A program made the translations under genes and the position numbers. Below the pieces are notes generated by a model. The model searched no databases and was not told the origin of the DNA. It saw only the letters and a program-made list of their open reading frames with translations. DNA of 64,000 bases from contig NZ_JQNR01000005.1 of NCBI RefSeq assembly GCF_000745345.1, positions 2,356,001 to 2,420,000 on the forward strand, in the 5' to 3' direction. Below are positions 53,830 through 62,410 of the stretch, in pieces. This DNA is from Actinacidiphila yeochonensis CN732 (lineage in GTDB: Bacteria > Actinomycetota > Actinomycetes > Streptomycetales > Streptomycetaceae). The first letter of the stretch is position 1. Each line of letters starts with the position of its first letter.

Positions 53830-54534
53830 TCAGCGGTGGTCGCCGGCGCGGTCCGTGTGGTGGTCCGCGTGGTGGTCGGTCTGGTGCTCGCCCCCGTGGT
53901 GGCCCTCCGCGCCGTGCAGCGGGAACCCGGCGATACCGCGCCAGACCAGCGAGGTCAGCAGCTGGACCGCGGTGTCCCTGGGCACGTCGCTGCCGCTCGC
54001 CAGCCAGTAGCGGGCCACCACCTGGGAGACGCCGCCGAGGCCGACCGCCAGCAGCATGGAGTGGTCGGGGGCCAGCCCGGTGTCCTCGGCGATGACCTCG
54101 CTGATCGCCTCGGCGCACTGGAGGGAGACCTTGTCCACCCGCTCCCGCACGGCCGGCTCGTTGGTCAGGTCCGACTCGAAGACCAGCCGGAACGCGCCGC
54201 CCTCGTCCTCGATGTAGGCGAAGTACGCGTCCATCGTCGCCTCGACGCGCTGCTTGTTGTCCGTGGTGGACGCCAGCGCCGTCCGCACGGCCTGGAGCAG
54301 CGACTCGCAGTGCTGGTCCAGCAGCGCGAGGTAGAGCTCCAGCTTGCCGGGGAAGTGCTGGTACAGGACCGGCTTGCTCACCCCGGCGCGCTCGGCGATG
54401 TCGTCCATCGCGGCGGCGTGGTAGCCCTGCGCGACGAACACCTCCTGAGCCGCGCCCAGCAGCTGCTCGCGCCGGGCCCGGCGGGGCAGGCGGGTGCCGC
54501 GCGGCCTGGCCTGGGTCTGCTCGATGGCTGTCAC
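53830..54534 (-). CDS. TetR family transcriptional regulator
   Basis: 234 residues from GTG after GGGAGG. The DNA-binding part is RREQLLGAAQEVFVAQGYHAAAMDDIAERAGVSKPVLYQHFPGKLELYLALLDQH, a textbook TetR helix-turn-helix. The ligand domain follows, and the last 20 residues form a His/Asp-rich tail (EGHHGGEHQTDHHADHHTD) that could bind metal. Targets are unknown. The 391-nt upstream region may contain its own operator. Confidence 0.9.
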   Translation of the reverse strand: MTAIEQTQARPRGTRLPRRARREQLLGAAQEVFVAQGYHAAAMDDIAERAGVSKPVLYQHFPGKLELYLALLDQHCESLLQAVRTALASTTDNKQRVEATMDAYFAYIEDEGGAFRLVFESDLTNEPAVRERVDKVSLQCAEAISEVIAEDTGLAPDHSMLLAVGLGGVSQVVARYWLASGSDVPRDTAVQLLTSLVWRGIAGFPLHGAEGHHGGEHQTDHHADHHTDRAGDHR

Positions 54535-54863
54535 GCCGCCTCCCGAAGTGTTGCCGTGTGGTTCACGCTGTGCTCGACCTCACGGATGGGCACCGTGTGG
54601 CCCATCGTACGTTTGGGTAACCTCGCCGCGCGCTGTACGGGGGCACATTCTCACTTCCTGGGACCTTCACCGGAAAGCCGCGCCCCCTCCGCCCCCGCGC
54701 TTCGGGCCCTTTCGCCGAGCCGCCGGGCCGGGGCCGGGCAGCGGGGAGCCGCCCGTCGAGCCCGCGCCTGCCGGACCCGCCCGCCCCCGCGACCCCGGGC
54801 GTGCCTGAGCGCGCCCCGAAGCCCGCGATTCCGTGCGTGCCCCGCTGCGCCCGTCCGCGCCCT

Positions 54864-54907
54864 GCGCGTGCCCCTCTGTGCCCGCGCGGGCACAGAGGGG
54901 CACGCGC
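54864..54907. terminator. 44-bp perfect palindrome (22-bp arms)
   Basis: Positions 54864-54885 and 54886-54907 are exact reverse complements with no unpaired centre. It lies 19 nt downstream of the stop of the gene at 54926-55291, so it is probably its terminator. The rest of the gap 54535-54925 shows no gene. Confidence 0.8.
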
Positions 54908-54925
54908 GGCGGCCGGAGACACGGC

Positions 54926-55291
54926 TCAGCGGTAGTCGTCCTCGTCCTGCGTGACCACCCGGCGCTGCTCCGCCACGTCGACCGGGTCGGCCGCGCCCTC
55001 GGCGGCCTCCGGGCGGGCGGTGATCGGCTCGTCGCGGCGCTGGAGCAGTTCGGCGCGCTGCTCGGCGGTGTCCGCCTCCGGCGCCTCCAGGCCCAGCCGC
55101 CCCGAGGCGTCCTGGTCGTCGCCGGCGGCGGCCCGCTCGTCGGACCTGTCGGCCTCCCGTTCGAAGGCGTCGAGACCGTCCAGGCCGTCCAGACTGCCGA
55201 GGTTCTCCAGGTTCTCCAGGTCGTCCGCGGTGACGGGTGGGGCCGTTCGCGCTGCCTGGCGGGGGCCGGTGTGCCGGTTGTGATCGGACAT
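54926..55291 (-). CDS. Hypothetical acidic, Leu/Asp-repeat protein
   Basis: 121 residues from the ATG at 55291 after GGAGGCGCC. Hydrophilic, acidic, with repeated Leu-Asp units in DLENLENLGSLDGLDGLDAF and a C-terminal QRRVVTQDEDDYR. It is probably disordered and cytosolic. I do not recognise a family. Its strong terminator and ribosome-binding site support a real gene. Confidence 0.7.
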   Translation of the reverse strand: MSDHNRHTGPRQAARTAPPVTADDLENLENLGSLDGLDGLDAFEREADRSDERAAAGDDQDASGRLGLEAPEADTAEQRAELLQRRDEPITARPEAAEGAADPVDVAEQRRVVTQDEDDYR

Positions 55292-55543
55292 GGCGCCTCC
55301 TCGTCCGGAGTCAGGGGAGTCCTGCCACTTCTCCGGCTCCCCCATGGAGCCTATGGGCGGGCCGCCGACGCCGCAGCGCGGCCGCTCCCGTCCCGCTCCT
55401 GCTTCCCTGCTACCCCGCCTTCCGCCGAGTCCTCCTCATCCGGCGGGGGACTTTTCCTCTTTCCCGCGCGAAATACCATTTCGCCACCGCGACGTGCGCC
55501 GGATGTGGTGGTCGCCACACGGACAGGGTGCGTGATCGCCTCG

Positions 55544-55549
55544 TAACAT
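55544..55549 (+). promoter_or_regulatory. -10 box TAACAT, leaderless start of the hydrolase at 55556
   Basis: TAACAT is 6 nt before the ATG; CGGACA lies 18 nt upstream as a weak -35. Confidence 0.5.
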
Positions 55550-55555
55550 TGCCGC

Positions 55556-56602
55556 ATGCCAACGTCCGATCTCCGCCGCGCCGCCGTCGCGCCGGCGGCT
55601 GTCCCTCCCGAGGGGCCGAGGCTCGCGGACGGGGAGTCGGCCCGAACCGTGCGGCTGCCGGGGCTGAGCCTGGTGGTGCGCTCGCGCCCGGCGACCGGGC
55701 CGGACCCGGAGCCGGCGCTCTTCGTGCACGGTCTCGGCGGCTCCTCGCAGAACTGGTCCGCGCTGATGCCCCTGCTCGCCGACCGGCTGGCCGGCGAGGC
55801 CCTGGACCTGCCCGGGTTCGGCCACTCCCCGCCGCCCGACGACGGCAACTACTCGGTGGCCGGGCACGCCCGCGCGGTGGTGCGGCTGCTGGAGAGCGAG
55901 GGGCGCGGCCCGGTCCACCTCTTCGGCAACTCGCTGGGCGGCGCGGTGGCCGTCAAGGTCGCGGCGGCCCGGCCGGACCTCGTGCGCACCCTGACCCTGG
56001 TCTCACCGGCGCTGCCCGAGGTGCCGCCGCAGACCAGCGCCTGGCCGACCGCGCTCGCCGCGGTTCCCGGCGTGATCCGGTGCTACGGCCGGCTCACCCG
56101 CGACTGGAGCCCGCAGCGGCGCACCGAGGCGCTGCTGTCGCTGTGCTACGGCGACCCCTCGTCGGTCAGCGAGTCGGACCGCGCGGAGGCGGCGGCGGAG
56201 TACCGGCGGCGGATGGCGCTGCCGTACTTCCGCGACGTGATGGTCCGCTCCACCCGCGGCATCGTGGGTGCCTACACGCTGGGCGGCCAGCACGCCCTGT
56301 GGCGGCAGGCCGAGCGCGTCCTCGTCCCCACGCTGCTGGTCTACGGCGGGCTGGACAAACTGGTGTCGCCCAGGTCGGCCCCGCGTGCGGCCCGCGCTTT
56401 CCGCGACCGTCGACTGGTGTTCATCCCGAACAGCGGCCATGTGGCGATGATGGAGCACCCCGAACTGGTGGCCCGCGCCGTCCACGACCTGCTGGACGAG
56501 GTGGCGCCGCGGACCGGGGTGCCCGGTGCGGCGGATTCGGGTTCGGCGCCCACCGGGCGGGGTACCACGGAGCAGGCGGGCACGGCGGCGACCGGGAGCT
56601 GA
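55556..56602 (+). CDS. Alpha/beta hydrolase
   Basis: 348 residues. The fold is clear: ALFVHGLGGSSQNWSALM (oxyanion), nucleophile LFGNSLGGAVAVKVA near residue 125, acid in VYGGLDKLVSPRSAP and His in IPNSGHVAMMEHPELVARAV. The tail is Gly/Thr-rich. It resembles haloperoxidase/epoxide-hydrolase-type enzymes; substrate unknown. The next gene starts 8 nt downstream, so both are cotranscribed. Confidence 0.88.
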   Translation: MPTSDLRRAAVAPAAVPPEGPRLADGESARTVRLPGLSLVVRSRPATGPDPEPALFVHGLGGSSQNWSALMPLLADRLAGEALDLPGFGHSPPPDDGNYSVAGHARAVVRLLESEGRGPVHLFGNSLGGAVAVKVAAARPDLVRTLTLVSPALPEVPPQTSAWPTALAAVPGVIRCYGRLTRDWSPQRRTEALLSLCYGDPSSVSESDRAEAAAEYRRRMALPYFRDVMVRSTRGIVGAYTLGGQHALWRQAERVLVPTLLVYGGLDKLVSPRSAPRAARAFRDRRLVFIPNSGHVAMMEHPELVARAVHDLLDEVAPRTGVPGAADSGSAPTGRGTTEQAGTAATGS

Positions 56603-56610
56603 ACGAAGGC

Positions 56611-58118
56611 GTGGGCAGGCACAGCGCGACAGACGGGACCAGCGGCGGCCAGGACGGCTCCGGAGAGCGGGACGGCCGGCCGGGCCCCGGGGGCATACCC
56701 GGCGCCGGGACACCCGGCGACACCTCCGGCTCCGGCACGCCCTACGGCGGGCTGAGCCTGCCGTACGGCGGCTCCCTGCGCTTCGGCCCCCCGGGCCCGC
56801 CGCCCGGCCCGGACACGGCACCCGGCACGCCCGGCACGGACGGCCTGGAGGACACGGACGGCCTGGAGGACGCGGACGGCCTGGACGACCTGGACGTGCC
56901 CTACGACCTGGCGTACCTGGACGACCTGGACACCCCCTACGGCTCGGGGGAGCGGGGCGGCTCGCGGGGCCCGGCCGGGTTCGCCGTCCCGCCGGTGAAC
57001 GGCTCGCTCTTCTCCGCGCCCGGCACCGGGCGGCGGCGCCGCGCACCCGCCGAGGAGAGCGGCTACTTCGCACCGCCGCGCCCCACCGGCCTGGACGACC
57101 CGCCCGCCGCCCACCCCCAGCACCTCGAACCCGCCCCCCGCGACGGCTCCGGAAAGCGGCCCGACGGCCGGGCGGACCTCGGCTCCGCACCTGGCGGGGA
57201 CCCCTTCGGGCCCCCTTACGGCCACGAGTCCGGTACGCGCCCGCCCCGGCCGCGGCAGGAGTTCCTCGACGCGTTCGACGCCGCCTTCGAGGCCCGGCAG
57301 CACCCGGCCCCCGCCCCGCTCCGGCTCCCGAGCCCGAGTCCAAGCCCGAGCCCGAGTCCGAGCCCGTCGTCACGGTGACCGGTCCCGGTCGCGCTCCCGG
57401 TTCCGGCGCCGCGCCGGAGCCGGGTCGGCGCTCCGGCCGGGGCCGCACGATCAGCGGGATCGCCGCCGCCGCGGTGGCCACCACCCTGGCCGTCCTCGTG
57501 GGCGCCCAGCTGGAGCGCGGCCACCACCCCGCGGGCGACCGGCCCGACGGGGTCGTGCCCACCGTCGGCGACACCTCGCCGACGCCGAGCGGGCCGACGA
57601 AGAGCGCGACACCCGGCGGCCGCACCGAGGGGACCGGCACCCCGGCGTCCTCCGCCGCGACGTCCGGGCGCGCGGGCGCCAAGGCGCCCCGGACCGCGCC
57701 CACCGGCGCCCCCGGCGACGCCTATCTGGACACCTCGACGGCGGCCGGCCCCGGGGGCACCCCCTCGGCTGCCGGCTCCGGGGGCGGCGGCCAGGGAGGC
57801 GCCCGCGACGGCACCGCGGACGCCCAGGGCGGCCGGGGCGGCAGGTCCGGGCAGGCGGGCGCGGGCAAGGACGGCAGCGGTGGCCGCGGCCAGGCGGCAG
57901 GCGGCGTCGGGCGGGCGGCGAGCGGCCGGAGCGGCGGGCAGGGCCGGCAGCGCGGCCGCGCCGGCGGCTACCCCCTGAGTCCGCAGACGAGCCCCGCCGG
58001 GGCGTACTCGGGCTCCTCGGCTCCCCGGACGTCCCCCGCCTCCGGCACCTCGTCCGGTACGGGCGGCGGCGGAGCGGCCGGGCACCGAAGCCCCTTCGCG
58101 GGCGGCCACGCCTCCTGA
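56611..58118 (+). pseudogene. Single-span membrane protein with low-complexity flanks, frame broken at about 57318
   Basis: The frame-corrected product is about 502 residues. GTG 56611 starts MGRHSATDGTSG. The N-terminal 235 residues are disordered, with LEDTDGLEDADGLDDLDV. The given frame ends at 57378 in a PSPSPSPS run. Adding a G at 57317-57319 reads PAPAPAPAPEPEPESKPEPE and continues to one membrane helix (ISGIAAAAVATTLAVLVGAQL) and a Gly/Ser/Thr-rich outer tail. Type III membrane layout; function unknown. The break is most likely a missed base. Confidence 0.72.
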
Positions 58119-58217
58119 ACCCGCGCCGCACGGCGGGTCTCCGGTGTGGAGGGCGGGGAAGAGGGGAAGTGTCAACCCGGGCCGTTGCAGCCACTGTTGA
58201 CGGAGTGTGAGGAAAAC

Positions 58218-58243
58218 GCCCCCCTGGTCGAACCGGAGGGGGC
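58218..58243 (+). terminator. Terminator-like hairpin after the membrane-protein gene
   Basis: GCCCCC at 58218 pairs with GGGGGC ending at 58243, extended by CTGG/CCGG around TCGAA with a one-base bulge. AAAA precedes and ATT follows. It separates the upstream operon from the second importer. Confidence 0.65.
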
Positions 58244-58257
58244 CATTCCATCCATAA

Positions 58258-58275
58258 GCGATCCTTTGGGATCGC
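58258..58275. promoter_or_regulatory. Inverted repeat and -35-like TTGACA upstream of the leader ORF
   Basis: GCGATCC-TTTG-GGATCGC is a perfect 7-bp inverted repeat at 58258-58275. TTGACA follows at 58288-58293 but no good -10 lies at normal spacing. It may be an operator for the importer operon. Confidence 0.45.
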
Positions 58276-58324
58276 CATGGCCCGGCTTTGACATTTTCGG
58301 TCATAAGAGTGCACCATCCTGCAC

Positions 58325-58423
58325 ATGTCTGTGCGCCGTCTCTCCTCTGCCACCCGCGTCGCCTTCGAGCTGGCGCTGATCGGTGTGGCCGCGCACAGCG
58401 TCTCCGACGTGCACTGTCGGTGA
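58325..58423 (+). CDS. 32-residue leader peptide upstream of the second oligopeptide importer
   Basis: ATG at 58325 to TGA at 58421. The peptide starts MSVRRLSSATR and ends SVSDVHCR. Short ORFs ending in Cys-Arg are found before transporter and sulfur-related genes in streptomycetes and are treated as regulatory leaders. Its ribosome-binding site is weak. A 16-bp palindrome lies 40 nt downstream and the lipoprotein gene starts 200 nt further on. A cysteine-sensing attenuation role is an inference. Confidence 0.55.
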   Translation: MSVRRLSSATRVAFELALIGVAAHSVSDVHCR

Positions 58424-58462
58424 TCAACCTCCCGGCCCTCCAGGCGTCGAGCCGGCCCTCTC

Positions 58463-58478
58463 CACCCCGCGCGGGGTG
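58463..58478 (+). promoter_or_regulatory. Palindrome between leader ORF and importer
   Basis: CACCCCGC-GCGGGGTG is a perfect 16-bp palindrome, extended by CCCT/AGGG on the outside. It could act as an attenuator stem after the leader ORF. The rest of 58424-58623 shows no gene. Confidence 0.5.
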
Positions 58479-58623
58479 AGGGCGCTCCGCCCGCGGCCGA
58501 TCTCCGGCAGGTCCCCGTCACGCCCCGCGTGACCGCCCGGACCACTCCACCCGCCTCCCCGCGAGCGCGCCAGCGCGTCCGCACCCGCCGCCCGGGCCCC
58601 TCCGCCCGGGGAAAGGTCCCACC

Positions 58624-60342
58624 ATGCCTCGCATGCCCCTGTCGCCCCGGAAGCTGGGCGCCATAGCCGTCGGACTGGCCCTCGCCGGAGGGGCCGTCGC
58701 CTGCGGCCCCAAGAGCGCCGACTCCGCCGCGAAGGGCGCGGACGCCGCCCCGCACCAGGGCGGAACCCTCTACGTGCTGAACAACCAGCCGCAGACCAAC
58801 TTCGACCCGGCCCGCCTCTACACCTCCGGCGGCGGCAACATCCCGTCCCTGGTCTTCCGCACCCTCACCGCCCGTAACCGCGCGAACGGCGCCGCGGGCA
58901 ACAAGGTCGTCCCCGACCTGGCCACCGACACCGGCGAGCCGAGCAAGGACGCCACGGTGTGGACGTACCACCTCAAGGCGGGGCTGAAGTACCAGGACGG
59001 CACGGCGGTCACCGCCGCCGACATCAAGTACGGCATCGAGCGCTCCTTCGCCGCGGAGCTCTCCGGCGGCGCCCCCTACCTGCGCGACTGGCTGGTCGGG
59101 GCGAAGGACTACCAGGGCCCGTACAAGGACCCCAAGGGCCTGTCCGCGATCGAGACGCCCGACGCCTCGACGATCGTCTTCCACCTCGACAAGTCCGAGG
59201 GCGACTTCCCGCTGCTGGCCACCCAGACGTCCTTCTCGCCGGTGCCCAAGGCGAAGGACACCGGCACCAAGTACGCCGACGCCCCGGTCTCCACCGGCCC
59301 GTACGAGGTGGTCAGCAACCAGGACAACGGCGAGCACATGGTGCTCAAGCGCAACCCCGAGTGGTTCGCGGCCACCGACAGCCAGCGCAAGGCCTACCCC
59401 GACACCATCGACGTGCAGGGCGGGCTGGACCAGGCCGTCATCAACCAGCGGCTGTCCGCCGGCGTCGGCAAGGACGCGGACGCGATCACCACCGACACCA
59501 ACCTCGGGCCGGCCGAACTGGCCAAGACCAGCGCGGACAAGAGCCTCTCCTCGCGGGTCGGCACCGGCCACTTCGGCTACACCGACTACCTGGCCTTCAA
59601 CCCGAAGGTGAAGCCGTTCGACAACATCAAGGTGCGCGAGGCGATCTCCTACGCCATCGACCGCACCACCGTCGTCGACGCGGACGGCGGCTCCTCGCTC
59701 GCCGAGCCCGCCACCACCTTCCTGCCCGACCAGGCGGCGTTCGGCTACACGCCGTCCGACCCGTTCCCGGCCGGCGCCAACGGCAACCCGGCCAAGGCCA
59801 AGGAGCTGCTGAAGGAGGCCGGTTACCCGAACGGCCTGACCGTCACGCTCGCCCACACCACCGACAAGAACGGCGAGGAGGGTCCCGAGGTCGCCACCGC
59901 GATCCAGGACGCGCTGAAGAAGGCCGGCATCACCGTCAAGCTCGACGGCATGGAGCACAACGCCTACCAGGACAAGGTCTACAGCGTGAAGACCGAGCCG
60001 GGGCTCTTCCTGGCCGGCTGGGGTGCCGACTGGCCCGCCGGCGGCCCGTTCCTCGGCCCGATCTTCGACGGCCGGCAGATCGTCAAGGACGGCTACAACT
60101 TCAACAGCGCCCAGCTGAACGACCCGTCGGTGAACAGCGAGATCGACAGCATCAACAAGCTCACCGACCTGAGCGCCGCGGCCAAGCGCTGGGGCGCCCT
60201 GGGGCAGAAGATCGACGCCCAGGCGCTGACCGTCCCGCTGGTGCACCCCGTCTACAAGCGGCTGTACGGCAAGGACATCCGCAACATCGTGATCAGCGAC
60301 TGGACCGGCGTCCTGGACGCCGACCTGGTCGCGGTGAAGTGA
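58624..60342 (+). CDS. Oligopeptide-binding lipoprotein, family 5 (second importer)
   Basis: 572 residues. The signal RKLGAIAVGLALAGGAVAC ends in a lipobox Cys at residue 26. Family 5 hallmarks include GGTLYVLNNQPQTNFDPA, VWTYHLKAGLKYQDGTAVTAADIKYGIERSF, VREAISYAIDRTTVVDADGG and GWGADWPAGGPFLG. It is related to but clearly different from the protein at 3257-5044. It is the first main gene of an operon with two permeases and a fused ATPase. The stop is 4 nt before the next start. Confidence 0.92.
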   Translation: MPRMPLSPRKLGAIAVGLALAGGAVACGPKSADSAAKGADAAPHQGGTLYVLNNQPQTNFDPARLYTSGGGNIPSLVFRTLTARNRANGAAGNKVVPDLATDTGEPSKDATVWTYHLKAGLKYQDGTAVTAADIKYGIERSFAAELSGGAPYLRDWLVGAKDYQGPYKDPKGLSAIETPDASTIVFHLDKSEGDFPLLATQTSFSPVPKAKDTGTKYADAPVSTGPYEVVSNQDNGEHMVLKRNPEWFAATDSQRKAYPDTIDVQGGLDQAVINQRLSAGVGKDADAITTDTNLGPAELAKTSADKSLSSRVGTGHFGYTDYLAFNPKVKPFDNIKVREAISYAIDRTTVVDADGGSSLAEPATTFLPDQAAFGYTPSDPFPAGANGNPAKAKELLKEAGYPNGLTVTLAHTTDKNGEEGPEVATAIQDALKKAGITVKLDGMEHNAYQDKVYSVKTEPGLFLAGWGADWPAGGPFLGPIFDGRQIVKDGYNFNSAQLNDPSVNSEIDSINKLTDLSAAAKRWGALGQKIDAQALTVPLVHPVYKRLYGKDIRNIVISDWTGVLDADLVAVK

Positions 60343-60346
60343 CGTC

Positions 60347-61424
60347 GTGACCGTCGACGCCACGCTCTCCCTCGCCGAGGGCGGCCCGGCACCCGCCGCG
60401 CCGCCCCCGGGCCGGCGGTTCTGGCGGCGGCTGCGCGCCCAGCGCGCGGCCCTCGCCGGGGCGCCGTGGTCGTGCTGCTGGTCCTCGTCGCGGTGGCAGC
60501 GCCCCTGCTGGCCGGTATCGAGGGCCAGGACACCACCACCTACCACGCCGGGCTGCTCGACTCCGGAGCCGGCGCGGTGCCGCTCGGCTCCTGGGGCGGC
60601 ATCAGCGGCCACCACTGGCTGGGCGTCGAACCCGGCACCGGCCGCGACCTGTTCGCCCGGCTCGCCTACGGCGCCCGCACCTCGCTCGGCGTCGCCTTCT
60701 GCGCCACCGTGCTGCAGACCGTGATCGGTACCGCCTTCGGCCTGGCCGCCGGCCTGGGCAGCCGGGCCGTCGACGGCCTGCTCAGCCGGATCGCCGACAT
60801 CTTCGTCACGCTCCCCGCGCTGGTGCTCGCCGTCGCGCTGCTCGCCGTGGTGCCCGCCGGTGTCCCCGGCCGGTCCTCATCACCCTGGTGCTCGGCCTGC
60901 TCGCCTGGGGCGGCACCGCCAAGATCGTGCGCTCCCAGGTGCTCGCCCAGAAGTCGCTGGACTACGTGGCCGCCTCGAAGCTCGCCGGCTCCAGCACCTG
61001 GCGCACCGCCCGCCGCGAGCTGCTGCCCGCGCTGGTCGCGCCGGTCATCACCTTCTCGGCGGTGCTGCTGCCGTCCAACATCGTCTCCGAGGCCGGGCTG
61101 TCCTTCCTCGGCATCGGCGTCACCCCGCCCACCGCCTCCTGGGGGCAGATGCTCTCCAGCGCCGCCACCTGGTACCAGGCCGACTCGGCCTACGTGCTCT
61201 TCCCGGCGGTGCTGCTGATGGTCACCGTGATCGCCTTCACCGTCTTCGGCGAGGGGATACGGGTGGCGCTCGACCCGCGCGCGGAGAGCCGGGTGCGGAT
61301 CGGCACCCGCAAGGCGCGCCGGAAGAGCGCGGCGGCCCGGGCGACGAGCACGGCGACGACCACCGCTACGGCCGCCGCCACGCCCCGGGACTCCGCGACC
61401 GACACCGCCGGAGGTGCCCGGTGA
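60347..61424 (+). pseudogene. Oligopeptide ABC permease, DppC type, two one-base losses
   Basis: The frame-corrected product is about 359 residues. GTG 60347 begins MTVDATLSLAEGG. A base is missing in the GGGG run at 60458-60461; adding G gives LAGGAVVVLLVLVAVAAPLLAG and continues in the second frame through GVEPGTGRDLFARLAYGARTS. Another base is missing at 60872-60873; adding G gives VPGRVLITLVLGLLAWGG and the third frame, with coupling loop YVAASKLAGSSTWRTARREL and SEAGLSFLGIGVTPP, to the stop at 61424. All family blocks are intact, so the gene was recently, or still is, functional. Both losses are next to G runs. Confidence 0.85.
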
Positions 61425-62410
61425 TCCGCTTCACCGCCCGCCGCCTGTTCCAGGCGGTCGTGGTGCTGCTGGTGCTGGCCGCGGTGCTCTACGCCGCCTT
61501 CTACCTGGCGCCCGGCGACTCCGCCCGGCTGGCCTGCGGGCCGCGCTGCTCCGTCGAGCAGGTCGCCCAGGTCCGCGCGCAGATGGGCCTCGACGACCCC
61601 GTCTACGTGCAGTTCTGGCACTTCCTCCAGGGCTTCGTCGCCGGCCACGACTACAGCACCGGCACCGGCGTCCTGCACTGCCCGGCCCCCTGCCTCGGCC
61701 AGTCCGTCCGCTCCGGCGACCTGGTCAGCCACGTGGTGGCCGAGAAGCTGCCCGCCACCGCCTCGCTCGCGCTGGGCGCCATGGTGCTGTGGCTGATCCT
61801 CGGCGTCGGCACCGGGCTGGTCTCCGCGCTGCGCCGCGGCACCGTGCTGGACCGGCTGCTCACCGGGCTCACCCTGGCCGGCACCGCCACCCCGGTGTTC
61901 CTCATCGGCATCCTGCTGCTGCTCGTCTTCTGCTCCTGGCTGCGCTGGCTGCCGTACCCGACGTACGTCCCGCTCACCTCCGACCCGCAGCAGTGGGCGT
62001 GGAGCCTGCTGCTGCCGTGGGTGGCGCTGGCCCTCGTGGAGTCGGCCAAGTACGCCCGGCTGACCCGCAGCTCCATGCTGGAGACGCTGGCCGAGGACCA
62101 CATCCGCACCTTCCGCGCCTACGGGGTGCGCGAGGGCGCGATCGTCCGACGGCACGCCCTGCGCGGCGCCCTCACCTCGGTGATCGCGCTGTCCGCGCTC
62201 GACCTGGGCACCATGTTCGGCGGCGCCCTCCTCACCGAGACGCTCTTCGGCGTCCCCGGTCTGGGCCAGCAGCTGGTGCAGTCCGTACAGCTCAAGGACC
62301 TGCCCGTCGTGGTGGGGATCGTCCTGGTCATGGGCCTCGCCGTGGTGATCGCCAACGCGGTCGCCGACGTCCTGTACGCCCTGGCCGACCGGAGGGTGGT
62401 GCTCGCATGA
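61421..62410 (+). CDS. Oligopeptide ABC transporter permease, DppB type (second importer)
   Basis: 329 residues from GTG, overlapping the preceding stop by 4 nt. It starts MIRFTARRLFQAVVVLLVLA, with paired-cysteine loops LACGPRCSVEQ and LHCPAPCLGQ like the DppB protein of the first importer. The coupling loop is DHIRTFRAYGVREGAIVRRH, and helices GAMVLWLILGVGTGLVSAL and TPVFLIGILLLLVFCSWL follow the family pattern. It overlaps the ATPase gene by 4 nt. Confidence 0.92.
   Translation: MIRFTARRLFQAVVVLLVLAAVLYAAFYLAPGDSARLACGPRCSVEQVAQVRAQMGLDDPVYVQFWHFLQGFVAGHDYSTGTGVLHCPAPCLGQSVRSGDLVSHVVAEKLPATASLALGAMVLWLILGVGTGLVSALRRGTVLDRLLTGLTLAGTATPVFLIGILLLLVFCSWLRWLPYPTYVPLTSDPQQWAWSLLLPWVALALVESAKYARLTRSSMLETLAEDHIRTFRAYGVREGAIVRRHALRGALTSVIALSALDLGTMFGGALLTETLFGVPGLGQQLVQSVQLKDLPVVVGIVLVMGLAVVIANAVADVLYALADRRVVLA

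Noticed and set aside
57451..60615. 1054-residue minus-strand open frame
   Set aside because: Antisense to the membrane protein and the binding lipoprotein, both of which have clear family motifs and codon bias.
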